DNA of 51,645 nucleotides from NCBI GenBank assembly GCA_003212195.1, contig QCQM01000003.1, positions 1 to 51,645 on the forward strand, given 5' to 3'. Below the pieces are notes generated by a model. That model made no database searches. It was not told where the DNA came from and saw only the letters and a program-made list of their open reading frames with translations. Both the position numbers and the translations under genes were made by a program. The number at the start of each line of letters is the position of its first letter. Position 1 is the stretch's first letter. Source of the DNA: Prochlorococcus sp. AG-449-O05 (lineage in GTDB: Bacteria > Cyanobacteriota > Cyanobacteriia > PCC-6307 > Cyanobiaceae). Shown piece by piece: positions 21,790 through 33,269 of the stretch.

Positions 21790-22493
21790 AATTCATAATT
21801 ACAATTCAAGGCAATTTCAAATGGAACTGATTGGGTAGGTAACTTCAGAATAGTTGAGCATATTTCAGCAATATCTTCAGGTTGTGTCATGCTTGATTTC
21901 TCTAGGGAAGAGATATTTTGGGCCATTTCTGTATTTACCCAACTTGGGCAGATTGCTGAAATCCTTATATTTTTATCCCACCCTTGATTCTTCATTGTTT
22001 GGCATAATCCCATTAAAGCAAACTTTGAAGAAGAATAAGCTGCTAAATCTCCTTTAGATCTTTTCCCACTCATTGAAACTAAAACAATAATTCTTCCTCT
22101 GCCTGAGGAGCATAAATGATTCCAAGAAAGCCTACATAAACTCCAAATAGACAAAAAGTTGATATTTAGTGTATTTAAAATATCTTCTTCATCTCCATCT
22201 TTGAATAAAAAAGGAACTTTCGATAATATTCCAGAGCAATTTATTACTGAATCAAATCCTCCAAATTCATCTACAGTATTTTTGATCCAATTTTCGGCTG
22301 ATATTTTGTTTAATGCATCATATTCGTTAATTATAATTCTCCCTTTAGGCCATTTATTTGGATCAATAACACTTCCTTTTAGTGATTCAAGATTTCTAAT
22401 GCCAACACTAATTCTGTTGCCTTCTTTTAATTCTTTATGAGCAATATTTAATCCAATACCTCTACTAGCCCCACTTATAAGTATTGTCCTCAT
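21786..22493 (-). CDS. Short-chain dehydrogenase/reductase
   Basis: ILISGASRGIGLNIA, NCSGIL, AYSSSKFALMG (YxxxK). Confidence 0.9.
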   Translation of the reverse strand: MRTILISGASRGIGLNIAHKELKEGNRISVGIRNLESLKGSVIDPNKWPKGRIIINEYDALNKISAENWIKNTVDEFGGFDSVINCSGILSKVPFLFKDGDEEDILNTLNINFLSIWSLCRLSWNHLCSSGRGRIIVLVSMSGKRSKGDLAAYSSSKFALMGLCQTMKNQGWDKNIRISAICPSWVNTEMAQNISSLEKSSMTQPEDIAEICSTILKLPTQSVPFEIALNCNYEF

Positions 22494-22500
22494 TTTGAAA

Positions 22501-23784
22501 CTATATATTTGGGAAAATTATCCTAAGCAACATTTTAAACTCTCTACCATGCATAATCATCAGACCTTTCTTTACACTCCATGGAGCCTTTATAAACATT
22601 ATGCACATCGCATATACAATTTCTCTTAAGGAGAGAGTATCAGTTAGAAATCCATACCATTGATTTTTAGGTAGTTGGAAAAAACTGCCAAAAAATTCTC
22701 TCAATAGTTTTTCGTCAAACCTCATGAGTTTTTCTAATCCAAATTGGTAAAGTGATTTTTTTCTAATTAATTCTTTTGACCACAAAGTTTCCCAACCTTT
22801 TCTTGCAATTTGGTAGGTACTAAGATTTTTGTTTTTAATTGCTTCTGATACTGCTTTTGCTACAAGTGGAGCTCTTCTTAAAACATTACCAATTAAGTAT
22901 CCAGATGCAGGATGTACCATTGAAGCAGCACCACCATATCCAAGAATTTGTTGTTTGAAATCTGGTATCGGCATATTCATTGGTAGAAACAAACCAAGCT
23001 CTTCGTGTTGCATGCTCGTGATAGATATATTTCGATAAGATAGCCTCTTCTCTAGTCTCTCTTTTAAATTTTCCATTGTAAGAGGATTCACTAAGCCAAG
23101 AGATGTTTCTTCAAGAAAATATTTCCCATTGCCCATGTCCATGGCATATAGAAAAGTGGGAGGTTCTTTTCTTTGCTCTTCATTAAGATGGTCATTTCTA
23201 TAGTCCATTAATACAAACTGCCCTTTTTTTAAAGGAGGTTTACTAAAATTACCTACTATTCCATAGCAAGTTTGTACTGCTAAAGGGCCACACGATTTTA
23301 ATCTAAGAAAAACAGGATCATATCCTGTTGCATCTACTACTAATCTTGCCGAGTAAGTCTTGCCATCTTTTGTGGTTACTGTACTTTTATATTTTTCATA
23401 ATGTATCTTGTTCGCAAAGCCTTGATGCCATTTAATAAAAGACTTATTGCATTCATTAAACCAAAAATTGTGGAGTTTCTTCTTATCAAATAGTCCATAA
23501 TCTAGAGAATGCTCTGTTGCTTTGTTCTCGTCGTCCTGTTCTTCTAAAGCACCATGCCCAAAAAAACTTACAGTATTCTTCCATCTATATTCAAGTAAAT
23601 CCTGAAGCCCGAGTTGATCAACTTCTTTCCCCCAAATGCCATATGTGTTTGGCCAAGGTTCATCTGGTCCATTTGGAGAAAGCACTTCAACATCTAATTT
23701 TTCCTTCCCTAAAGCTGAGGCAATTGCCATACCTGCAGGCCCTGCACCCAAAACAAGAACATCTGGCATATTTTCTTTTGACAT
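22501..23784 (-). CDS. crtL: Lycopene cyclase (CrtL-type)
   Basis: DVLVLGAGPAGMAIASALGKEKLDVEVLSP..PWPNTYGIWGKEVDQLGL; MVHPASGYLIG. Confidence 0.88.
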   Translation of the reverse strand: MSKENMPDVLVLGAGPAGMAIASALGKEKLDVEVLSPNGPDEPWPNTYGIWGKEVDQLGLQDLLEYRWKNTVSFFGHGALEEQDDENKATEHSLDYGLFDKKKLHNFWFNECNKSFIKWHQGFANKIHYEKYKSTVTTKDGKTYSARLVVDATGYDPVFLRLKSCGPLAVQTCYGIVGNFSKPPLKKGQFVLMDYRNDHLNEEQRKEPPTFLYAMDMGNGKYFLEETSLGLVNPLTMENLKERLEKRLSYRNISITSMQHEELGLFLPMNMPIPDFKQQILGYGGAASMVHPASGYLIGNVLRRAPLVAKAVSEAIKNKNLSTYQIARKGWETLWSKELIRKKSLYQFGLEKLMRFDEKLLREFFGSFFQLPKNQWYGFLTDTLSLREIVYAMCIMFIKAPWSVKKGLMIMHGREFKMLLRIIFPNI

Positions 23785-24008
23785 TAAATATAAATCTTAT
23801 GATTAAATAAATTTATTGAACAAATTATTCTTTCTGCATTTAGGATTATATATTTCATCCAATACTTAAAATGAAAGTAGATTTATAATAATCAAATTAC
23901 TCAATTACTAGTGACTAAGTTTTCAGTGTTTTAACAATAATTTATAAGATTACAAAATAAAAAATACTTTATAAATTTTTTATTATAAAAAAATATATAT
24001 CAAATTAA

Positions 24009-25010
24009 ATGATTAAAAATAAAAATATTTTAATTACTGGAGGTAATTCAGGCTTAGGACTTTTTGCTAGTATTAATTTACTAAAGACGAATAATAATTT
24101 ATACGTTGTAATCAAATCTGAATTAAGAAAGAGTGAATTTCTCAAAACAATTGCGAAATATTTTGATAAAAATTATCTCAGTAAATATTTAAATATTATT
24201 GATAATTGTGATCTTTCAAATCTCGAGAATATTAAAACAATTAAGGATTACTTTATTAGTAAAAAAATTTTCTTAGATGTTGTTGTTTTAAATGCAGGAT
24301 TGCAATATACGGGTTCTTTTTACCCTAAAGTATCAAAACAGGGTATAGAACTAACTTTTGCGGTTAATCATCTTGCACATTTTTACTTAGTGAATAACTT
24401 AAAAGATTTAGTTAGAGATAAAGAAGAATCTAGAATCATTATCACATCATCAGGTGTACACGATCCAAACAGCTCAGGTGGAAATATAGGAAAGAAAGCA
24501 GGGCTTAATAATCTAGTTGATTTTAGAAAAAAAGTTACAGGTCAATTTTTAAATTTCAATGCTGATGAATCTTATAAAAATAGTAAGCTATGTAATATAT
24601 TGTTTGCTAAAGAACTTGCAAAAAAATTAAAAATTTCCTCTAGTAAAATTTCTGTAATTACTTGGGCTCCCGGTCTGGTAATACCAAATGATGATTCAGG
24701 TTTTTTTAGATACAGTAAACGTTTTAATCTTTTTGGATATTTGATTTTTTCTAAAGTTGCAAAAAATATTTTAGGAATTTCTGAAAGTATTGAAAATGCT
24801 GGAAAGATTCTTTCTCAAATTGTCCTTGATTCAAATTTAAATAATGTTGGTTTCGTATATTTAAGTAATAAACTTGTAGCTAGAAAAAAACATAAATTAG
24901 TTGAAAGTAATGTTAGTGATGAAGCAAATAGTGATGAGTTGGCTTCAAAACTTTGGATTTTAAGTGAAGAGATTTGCGGATCATTTGGCTTTGTTACTCT
25001 CAATATTTAA
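24009..25010 (+). CDS. Protochlorophyllide-oxidoreductase-like SDR
   Basis: ILITGGNSGLGLFASINLL, LNAGLQYTG, YKNSKLCNILFAKELAKKL (POR-like YxxSK context), AVNHLAHFYLV. Confidence 0.7.
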   Translation: MIKNKNILITGGNSGLGLFASINLLKTNNNLYVVIKSELRKSEFLKTIAKYFDKNYLSKYLNIIDNCDLSNLENIKTIKDYFISKKIFLDVVVLNAGLQYTGSFYPKVSKQGIELTFAVNHLAHFYLVNNLKDLVRDKEESRIIITSSGVHDPNSSGGNIGKKAGLNNLVDFRKKVTGQFLNFNADESYKNSKLCNILFAKELAKKLKISSSKISVITWAPGLVIPNDDSGFFRYSKRFNLFGYLIFSKVAKNILGISESIENAGKILSQIVLDSNLNNVGFVYLSNKLVARKKHKLVESNVSDEANSDELASKLWILSEEICGSFGFVTLNI

Positions 25011-26018
25011 GGTTTGTGTTGGGAATGCAAACTCTATATTATTGACTGCAAATTCCTCAATAATTTTTAAATTTATAGATTGTTGAGCTTCCATTGCCGC
25101 AAGATAATTATTTGTTGGTATGTAATAAACAAGTTCGAAATTAAGACTGAAGTCACCAAAATCTGTGAAATGACATCTATCAAAAGAAGCATCTTTTGTC
25201 TCTTCAACTATTTTCTTAATTATTGTTGGTATTAATTTCATAAGCTTTGGAGATGTTTCATAAACAACTCCCAATTTATGCACTAATCTTCTTTTTTTCA
25301 TTTGCGCATAATTTGAAATTATTCCATTTGTTAGGGCACTGTTGCTCATTACTATTACCTCTCCATTAATACTTCTTATCCTTGAGGATCTTACTCCCAC
25401 CCTCTCAACCATTCCTAGGACTCCATCAGATTTAATAAACTCGCCTTTTTGAAAAGGTTTATCAAGCAAAATTGTTATATATTCAAAAAACTCCTGAACT
25501 GGATCTTTCAAAGCTAATCCTGCTCCAATGCCCCCCGCACTGAGTAAAGCCCAAATAGCAGTCATTTGAACACCTATATTTTGTAAGAAAAATATTGAAC
25601 CAATAGTCCATGTTAATGCTTTTATTAAAGGAGTAAGTGAAGATATCATTGAACTGATTGAGGAATCATTGATTTTCGATGTCGATTCTGTTAAAGATCT
25701 GATTAAAACTTTGTTGAGAGCTTTTATAATAATTATCAATATAAATAATTTTAGAATATTCAATAACACAGAGATAAAAGTTATTTCATCAGCAAAAAAA
25801 TAGTCAATTGAAAAATAAAATGAGAGGAGAAAACCTATAGGTTTAATAATTCCAGAGGTAACCTCAAAAATAAAATCATCAAAATTTGTTTTTGTACGTT
25901 TGGAAATCTTTTTGAAGAATATTTTTGAAAGTTTAGAAATTATTATCGACAATAAAATTCCAATAAAAAAAATAGATATCGCCAGAAGGAAGTTTTCAGT
26001 AACTAATTTCATATTCAA
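24981..26018 (-). CDS. Small-conductance mechanosensitive channel family protein (MscS)
   Basis: ALLSAGGIGAGLALKDPVQEFFEYITILLDKPFQKGEFIKSDGVLGMVERVGVRSSRIRSINGEVIVMSNS. Confidence 0.9.
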   Translation of the reverse strand: MNMKLVTENFLLAISIFFIGILLSIIISKLSKIFFKKISKRTKTNFDDFIFEVTSGIIKPIGFLLSFYFSIDYFFADEITFISVLLNILKLFILIIIIKALNKVLIRSLTESTSKINDSSISSMISSLTPLIKALTWTIGSIFFLQNIGVQMTAIWALLSAGGIGAGLALKDPVQEFFEYITILLDKPFQKGEFIKSDGVLGMVERVGVRSSRIRSINGEVIVMSNSALTNGIISNYAQMKKRRLVHKLGVVYETSPKLMKLIPTIIKKIVEETKDASFDRCHFTDFGDFSLNFELVYYIPTNNYLAAMEAQQSINLKIIEEFAVNNIEFAFPTQTLNIESNKAK

Positions 26019-26090
26019 ATAAACCTTAAAAATTTATCTTTAATAAAATTTTAAATTATCTCTAGATAACAAACCAGTCTTGATTTTTCT

Positions 26091-26660
26091 TTATCTAATA
26101 ATTATATTTCTAATTTCTTTAAATTCTTTTCTATCGGCAGTTTTGCATAATTCAAAAATTATTGATTCAGTACTTGTTAGTATTGCCCCGTTCTGAATCA
26201 TTCTCTGTAATGCTATTTCATGATCTATCTTATTTCGACTGCTCATAGCATCTGATACGAGAATAACTTCAAATCCTTTTTGTAAACAACCTAAGACTGT
26301 TTGTTGAATACAAATATGCGTTTCGATACCACAAACTATCAAATTCGTAATTTTCTTATTTTTAAGTTCTTTTAGAAATTCTTCTATGTTAGCCAAGCTA
26401 AATTCCATTTTCTCAATTTTTTTAAATCCATTTTTAGGTAATAATTCAGAGATAGTTGCACCCAATTTGAATGGGTTCTGTTCAGATACAAAAATGTTTT
26501 CCTCTAAAATTTGGTAAGCATCTATAAGCTTTTTGATGTTTTTGGTTATTGAATCCTTATTAAATATTGCTCTTATAATTTTTTCTTGAACATCTATGAT
26601 TATTAAAGCATTTACTTTTGGAGATAGTTTGTCAGAAGATTTTTCATGCCCATTCATCAT
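26091..26660 (-). CDS. Isochorismatase-family hydrolase
   Basis: ALIIDVQEKI, NLIVCGIETHICIQQTVLGCLQKGFEVILVSDAMSSR. Confidence 0.88.
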   Translation of the reverse strand: MMNGHEKSSDKLSPKVNALIIIDVQEKIIRAIFNKDSITKNIKKLIDAYQILEENIFVSEQNPFKLGATISELLPKNGFKKIEKMEFSLANIEEFLKELKNKKITNLIVCGIETHICIQQTVLGCLQKGFEVILVSDAMSSRNKIDHEIALQRMIQNGAILTSTESIIFELCKTADRKEFKEIRNIIIR

Positions 26661-26777
26661 TTGTATTTAAAGATATATTCAACATAGTATTTAGAAGAAC
26701 TTTAGTAAACATTTTAAATTAAAAAGTTGTTTAACTCTCATCTAGAGTTATTATTGAGAATAGTCGTGAGTTGATTT

Positions 26778-27230
26778 TTGTCGTTTTCCTCTCAATACAA
26801 TGTCATCGCATCTCCTCTTGGAGATGGTTTACATAAAGATGGGAAGAGGTTAACTCCTCAAAGGCTCAAGGTTCTTAATTTGTTTGAAAATATTGGTTCT
26901 GGAAAGCATCTTAGTGCTGAAGAGGTTCATGAAAAGTTAGTTAAATCTAGTTCCAAAGTTTCACTTGCAACAATTTATAGAACTTTAAGACTTTTAGTAC
27001 AAATGGGTTTGCTTCATGAATTAGAACTCAGTGAGGGTGGACACAGATATGAGTTGCTTAGTAATGATACTCCAGATCATCATCATTTAATTTGTATTAG
27101 GTGTGGAAGAACAGAAGAATTCGAAAATGACGAAGTTTTAGAAGCAGGCAAAGTTGCAGCAAAAGTTAATGGATTTAAACTAATTGAATCCTCTTTAAAT
27201 GTAAGAGCTATTTGTCCTAATTGTATTTAG
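26778..27230 (+). CDS. fur: Fur-family transcriptional regulator
   Basis: RLTPQRLKVLNLF, SLATIYRTLRLLVQMGLLHELEL, DHHHLICIRCGRTEEF, CPNC. Confidence 0.88.
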   Translation: MSFSSQYNVIASPLGDGLHKDGKRLTPQRLKVLNLFENIGSGKHLSAEEVHEKLVKSSSKVSLATIYRTLRLLVQMGLLHELELSEGGHRYELLSNDTPDHHHLICIRCGRTEEFENDEVLEAGKVAAKVNGFKLIESSLNVRAICPNCI

Positions 27231-27236
27231 CAGATT

Positions 27237-28169
27237 TTAACTTAAAGTCCCTCCACAACTAGAGCCTGCCCCTGCTGTGCAAGCAAAACAATGTTCTTTT
27301 ACAGCTACCCCATAGTCAAAAGTAAATGATTCATTCAATAGATCAAAAATTGTCTTTGGTCCTTCATTCTTTCGTAAATTTATCTGCTGGTTAAAGTCAC
27401 AATCATAAATTTCTCCTAGCCAATTTACACTGATAGTCTTTTTGCACATAAGATTTTCTAAATTTTTATCATTAAAATTTTCCTTTAGTAATTTGTAATA
27501 AGTATTTAGCTTCCCTTCTCTTCTAAGAGATTCTTCATATCTACTTATTGGCATATTAGTTATTGTGTATAAGCTATTAAAAACGATGTTATATTTTTCG
27601 AATAGTATTTTTTTATAATCTTTCTCTAATATTTCCTGAGAAGGAGGAAGAATTGGGCTTACAGGATTGTAAACAAGATTTAACTGTAATCCATTCTCTT
27701 TCTTTCCATAGCCTAAATCATTAAGAATTTTTATAGCTTTAATACTTTTTTCAAAAACCCCAAAACCCCTTTGAAACTCAACATTATCTTTTTCGTAACA
27801 TGGTAGCGAAGCAGTAACTATAACTTTATTCTTTGCAAGAAATTGAGGAAGGTCTTCATAACCTTCTTCAAAGAAAATTGTTAAATTGCATCTATCAATA
27901 ATATCAACTTGTTTTGAGCTCAAACTAGCTACTAGGTTTTTAAATTCTGGGTGAAGTTCTGGCGCTCCACCTGTTATATCTAAAGTCTTGATTTTGTACT
28001 TATCAATTATTTTTGGAATGATAGATATTATTTCATTGGACATCTTTTCAGTTCTTAGAGGACTTGAATTAACATGACAATGCTTACAAGCCTGATTGCA
28101 TTTATAACCTATATTGATTTGCAACGTTTCTATAGGTTCTTTGTATATTGAGGGGAATTTTTCTTTCAT
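27237..28169 (-). CDS. arsS: Radical SAM protein, arsenosugar-biosynthesis ArsS-like
   Basis: CNQACKHC radical SAM motif, LDITGGAPELHPEF, C-terminal HCFACTAGAGSSCGG. Confidence 0.8.
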   Translation of the reverse strand: MKEKFPSIYKEPIETLQINIGYKCNQACKHCHVNSSPLRTEKMSNEIISIIPKIIDKYKIKTLDITGGAPELHPEFKNLVASLSSKQVDIIDRCNLTIFFEEGYEDLPQFLAKNKVIVTASLPCYEKDNVEFQRGFGVFEKSIKAIKILNDLGYGKKENGLQLNLVYNPVSPILPPSQEILEKDYKKILFEKYNIVFNSLYTITNMPISRYEESLRREGKLNTYYKLLKENFNDKNLENLMCKKTISVNWLGEIYDCDFNQQINLRKNEGPKTIFDLLNESFTFDYGVAVKEHCFACTAGAGSSCGGTLS

Positions 28170-28209
28170 AAATCTATTATTTATAAATTGTCATTCGAAA
28201 ATTCAAAAG

Positions 28210-29430
28210 TCAACAATTTTTTTTAAATTTTGATCTCTTATTAGCAAGTTCAATAAACCAACTTATATATTCTTTAGGACCATTTTGAAAAACCAAGTCA
28301 AACTTTAAGTTGTCATAAAGATCACTGATACCTGTTAAACCAGTTTTTTTTGTAGAAGGTCTTTCAACTTCGCCAGAACTACTATCTACAAAAATTATTT
28401 TATTATTGATACCAAATTCATTACCTAATATTTGTATAAATTCTAAAAAAGATCTGTCACTTCCTCCTCTCAAATAACTCTTTTCGCCATAATTTTTTTT
28501 TGATGTTATTGTGTCACCAACTCCTACAATCAAAGGCATATCTTCTTTTTGAATAGTTCTTTTGCATAAATCAATTTTTCCAGTAATAGAATTTGGAGAG
28601 TTTCTAAAATTAAAATTACTTCCAAAAGGAGCTTTACCAGTTTTATCCGCAATAAATTTATTTAAAAGAAATAAAACTCCAGAATCTTTAACTGCTCCTT
28701 TAATAAGTAATTGTATGTCTGTTGATCCAATATCATCTTTAGAAGAAAGTTTAATTGTTTCTTTACCATTTTTATTTCCTAAATTTGGTGAAATATGCAG
28801 GAAAAATGAGTTTTTAAGGCCTTCGGATTCAGCTTTTAAAATGATTTCATTCATCATTTTTTCAAAACTAATTTGAATTAGCTTTCTTTTATCAGAATTA
28901 TTGTTAACTAAATCAAATAAACTATTGAAATTAATCGTTGGCGAGAAGCGTGTTTCGCATATTGATTTTACTGAGTGAAAATTGATATCTTCTTGGCTAA
29001 GTTCAGGAAAAATATTCTTAACTATAAAATTAAACTTTGGTCTTATTAGACTAGGTACTTTAGATAAAAAATTTAATTCTTTTTCTGAGACTCCTTCAAA
29101 ACTTATTTCACCATTGTTATCTTGATACTCTACTCCGCAGGCTGCTAAACCTCTTAAATATAGCTCTTTGTTTTTAGGCTCAGTGGTGCTTCTTAAACTC
29201 CTTTCTATTATTCTGTTAACCCCTCTTGGACCTTCATGTTCCCCGCAAGTTAAGACAAAGAATTCTTCTGCAAATTCTTTTACTGCATAGATATATTTTG
29301 ATTCTAATTCTCTAGTCATTGGATCTTTAACTAAAGGGATACAAACTCCGTCAATGTCTTGAATAATTAAGATATTTTTAGAAGAAATTAATTGGTTTTG
29401 TGCCTTAAAATTCATTGCCATATATTCCAT
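28210..29430 (-). CDS. stpA: Glucosylglycerol 3-phosphatase-like protein (StpA family)
   Basis: ILIIQDIDGVCIPLVKDPMTRELE, TCGEHEGPRGVNRIIERS, GVGDTITSKKNYGEKSYLRGGSDRSFLEFIQ. Confidence 0.78.
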   Translation of the reverse strand: MEYMAMNFKAQNQLISSKNILIIQDIDGVCIPLVKDPMTRELESKYIYAVKEFAEEFFVLTCGEHEGPRGVNRIIERSLRSTTEPKNKELYLRGLAACGVEYQDNNGEISFEGVSEKELNFLSKVPSLIRPKFNFIVKNIFPELSQEDINFHSVKSICETRFSPTINFNSLFDLVNNNSDKRKLIQISFEKMMNEIILKAESEGLKNSFFLHISPNLGNKNGKETIKLSSKDDIGSTDIQLLIKGAVKDSGVLFLLNKFIADKTGKAPFGSNFNFRNSPNSITGKIDLCKRTIQKEDMPLIVGVGDTITSKKNYGEKSYLRGGSDRSFLEFIQILGNEFGINNKIIFVDSSSGEVERPSTKKTGLTGISDLYDNLKFDLVFQNGPKEYISWFIELANKRSKFKKNC

Positions 29431-29595
29431 ATTTATAATTATTTCCTTTTAATTTAATTTCTATATCTCAGAGAAATTATAAATTAAAAAATTCAATATT
29501 TACAATAAATAATTTGCTATGGTCAAGAATTGCTTTAATGTAGAAAGATGTTGGTATGGGTTAGAAATTAAAAAAATTATCAAGTATTTCCAAAA

Positions 29596-31104
29596 ATGAA
29601 GAATAATTTTATAGAAAACATAAATGATGAAAAATACTTTTATTCATTAATTGAAGATTTAGAGAACAGCAAAGTTGGATTCTACAGTGTTGGTTTATAT
29701 CCTGCATCATTAGCATATAACTGTGCTATGCATGGAAAATCAAATAATATTCTCTTAGCTCCTAGGGAAGATAGAGATTTGTTAGGCGCTTTCTCAGAAG
29801 ATGTTCTTTCTGATATGGATAATGAGACTCTTGAAAAGATTAAGAGAATGGGACATTATTGTTCAGAGGGAATAAGAAAGTCTTTTGATCTAAAAGATCT
29901 ACTCTTGAAATGTGAGATAGTTATCCTTGCTTCAAACAGTAACCATATACAAGATGATGTTGACAATGCTTTAAAACTTCGAAAAAGTTTAAAAAGAGAA
30001 AATGTGGTTCTTGGCTGCCTAGTTGGTTCTTTTTGCATTGATAATAAAAACAAAACCCCTTTTATTCTCTGTAATAAATATCCAAATTTAGCTTTTTTTA
30101 CAGGATTTCATCGTCACGGAGCTTTGAGAAATCCTAATGATAGTTTTACTGCGAATTTCTGCCATCCTGATGCCCTTACTGCTTTGATAGGAGCTCGAAT
30201 TTTGAATCAATTGTCACCGAAAATCCAAGTTTCTCCTGGAGTTCATAATATTGAATGTCAATACATAAAATCAATAAAAAATATCTCATCCATATTTGCA
30301 GGTTTTGTAAATAACTTTCATTCCGATAAGCCAGGAATGCTTCCTACCATTAATACGATTTTGTTAACACAATGTTTGGATCAGGCCGCATCAGTATCAT
30401 TACAAGTTAGAAAAAAAAATAAATTAGACAATAAATATCTTTCATTAAAGGAACTTGGTTATGGTGAAGAAATAATTAGTGCAAAGGAAAAAATTAATGA
30501 TAATTTTTTCGAAAAAGGAGATTATACTTTTTCTCAATTAAATGCTGTTAAGGCTGATGTTTTAGGGAGCATGACTTTGCCAACTGAAGGAAAACCAACA
30601 AGGAATTTCCAGGCAGGACAAGTTTTATCAGATATGCTTTTGCAACTCAAAAGATGTCCAAAAGATGTTTCAGAATTTGTAAATTGGTGTAATAAATACT
30701 CTCTCAGTCAAGGAGGTTTAGAAGGTCTAAAATCCTTAAAATATTGGCCAGACATTTATAAAGAATTCAAAATTAAAAACAATAATTGTTCAATGATTAA
30801 TCTGATTTATTTATGCTTTAATGCTAATTCAGAAGAAAAAAAAGAAATTTATAAGGTTTTAATTAGTTCAGAAGAAATCACTAATTTTTGCCAAGAATCT
30901 GTGAAATCTGAATTATCTTTAGAGCTAAATGAGAAGTTAAAAGGAGATTATCTTTTTAATGATATTGAAATCTTTTACAAGAAATTTTTTATTGACAAAG
31001 AGGAAAATGATCTTAAAAAAAATGATTTTAGTAATAAAATATTCAAAAAAAATCCAAGTTATATTAATGTATTGAAAATCATTAATAATTATTTTAATAA
31101 TTGA
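29596..31104 (+). CDS. Large NAD(P)-dependent dehydrogenase-like protein (glycerol-3-phosphate/6-phosphogluconate dehydrogenase-like fold), function uncertain
   Basis: VGFYSVGLYPASLAYNCAMHGKSNNILLAPREDRDLLGAFSEDVL and EIVILASNSNHIQDDVDNALKL resemble a Rossmann dehydrogenase N-domain. Confidence 0.55.
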   Translation: MKNNFIENINDEKYFYSLIEDLENSKVGFYSVGLYPASLAYNCAMHGKSNNILLAPREDRDLLGAFSEDVLSDMDNETLEKIKRMGHYCSEGIRKSFDLKDLLLKCEIVILASNSNHIQDDVDNALKLRKSLKRENVVLGCLVGSFCIDNKNKTPFILCNKYPNLAFFTGFHRHGALRNPNDSFTANFCHPDALTALIGARILNQLSPKIQVSPGVHNIECQYIKSIKNISSIFAGFVNNFHSDKPGMLPTINTILLTQCLDQAASVSLQVRKKNKLDNKYLSLKELGYGEEIISAKEKINDNFFEKGDYTFSQLNAVKADVLGSMTLPTEGKPTRNFQAGQVLSDMLLQLKRCPKDVSEFVNWCNKYSLSQGGLEGLKSLKYWPDIYKEFKIKNNNCSMINLIYLCFNANSEEKKEIYKVLISSEEITNFCQESVKSELSLELNEKLKGDYLFNDIEIFYKKFFIDKEENDLKKNDFSNKIFKKNPSYINVLKIINNYFNN

Positions 31105-31195
31105 TTATTTGTTGAATTTACAAAAAACTAAGTTTTCCATTTATTTACTAATCTTGATTGCAGGGTTACAATTATTATGGTTTTAAAAGGTTTTT

Positions 31196-31855
31196 TTGAA
31201 AAAGGAATTAACACATCGCTCTCATGAACTGAAAGCTCTTGGTTGGAATCAAGAAGATTTAACAAGATACGAAGATTTATGGGACTATAGTCAAAGATGG
31301 GGATTAATAAATTTAGAAAGAGAAGACAGACAGTTTTTAAAGAAAGCAGAAAAGTTACTCCCAAAGATTCAAAATAAAAAGATATCTGTTAAAAAAACTA
31401 TTGAGGAAAAATCATATTATTTATGGTTAAATTTTTACCTAGATGAAATTAATATTTTTAGTAATTCTAATCTCCCAAAAAATCACCATAGTGTTTGGAA
31501 ACTTTTAATTGAAGAAGAAATAAAACTTCTTAAAGAATTACAACCAGTTATGGGTCTTCCAGATACTTTAAAAGCCAAGAATCTATTCGAAAATAGAAAA
31601 CAGCTCATAAATAAAGCGTTTAGCGAATTTGATGCTAAAAACAACGATAAGGTTCTTAACTTTGATGAGGTTTTAAACAACTCTGAAAAAGATGTTGGTA
31701 AGAATTGGAAATCAATTACTGAAAAAGATCCTGAGGCTAATAAAACTTTTCCAATAATTGATTCTGCAAATATTGAGAAACTCAGATCTGCGATCAATGA
31801 GAATTTGAGAATATATATGAAAGATAATTACCCCTCTTTAAAAAAGGATTTATAA
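31196..31855 (+). CDS. Conserved-type cyanobacterial hypothetical protein, TTG start
   Basis: 219-aa open frame, RSHELKALGWNQEDLTRYEDLWDYSQRWGLINLEREDRQFLKKAEKLLP. Confidence 0.6.
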   Translation: MKKELTHRSHELKALGWNQEDLTRYEDLWDYSQRWGLINLEREDRQFLKKAEKLLPKIQNKKISVKKTIEEKSYYLWLNFYLDEINIFSNSNLPKNHHSVWKLLIEEEIKLLKELQPVMGLPDTLKAKNLFENRKQLINKAFSEFDAKNNDKVLNFDEVLNNSEKDVGKNWKSITEKDPEANKTFPIIDSANIEKLRSAINENLRIYMKDNYPSLKKDL

Positions 31856-31921
31856 ATATTTATCTTTTTTTTGTTTTTTTTTTGGACTTTTCTAAGTTAA
31901 ATAGATAATAGGATTATTTAA

Positions 31922-33256
<1,335 letters not shown>

Positions 33257-33269
33257 GAAAGGAGATTTA

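Noticed and set aside
23517-23810. 97-aa plus-strand ORF overlapping the lycopene cyclase start
   Set aside because: Antisense to the conserved Rossmann N-terminus of the cyclase; no domain.
26725-26777. Possible Fur box upstream of fur (TTATTATTGAGAATAG)
   Set aside because: Only weak similarity to Fur/Zur consensus and AT-rich background makes such matches common.
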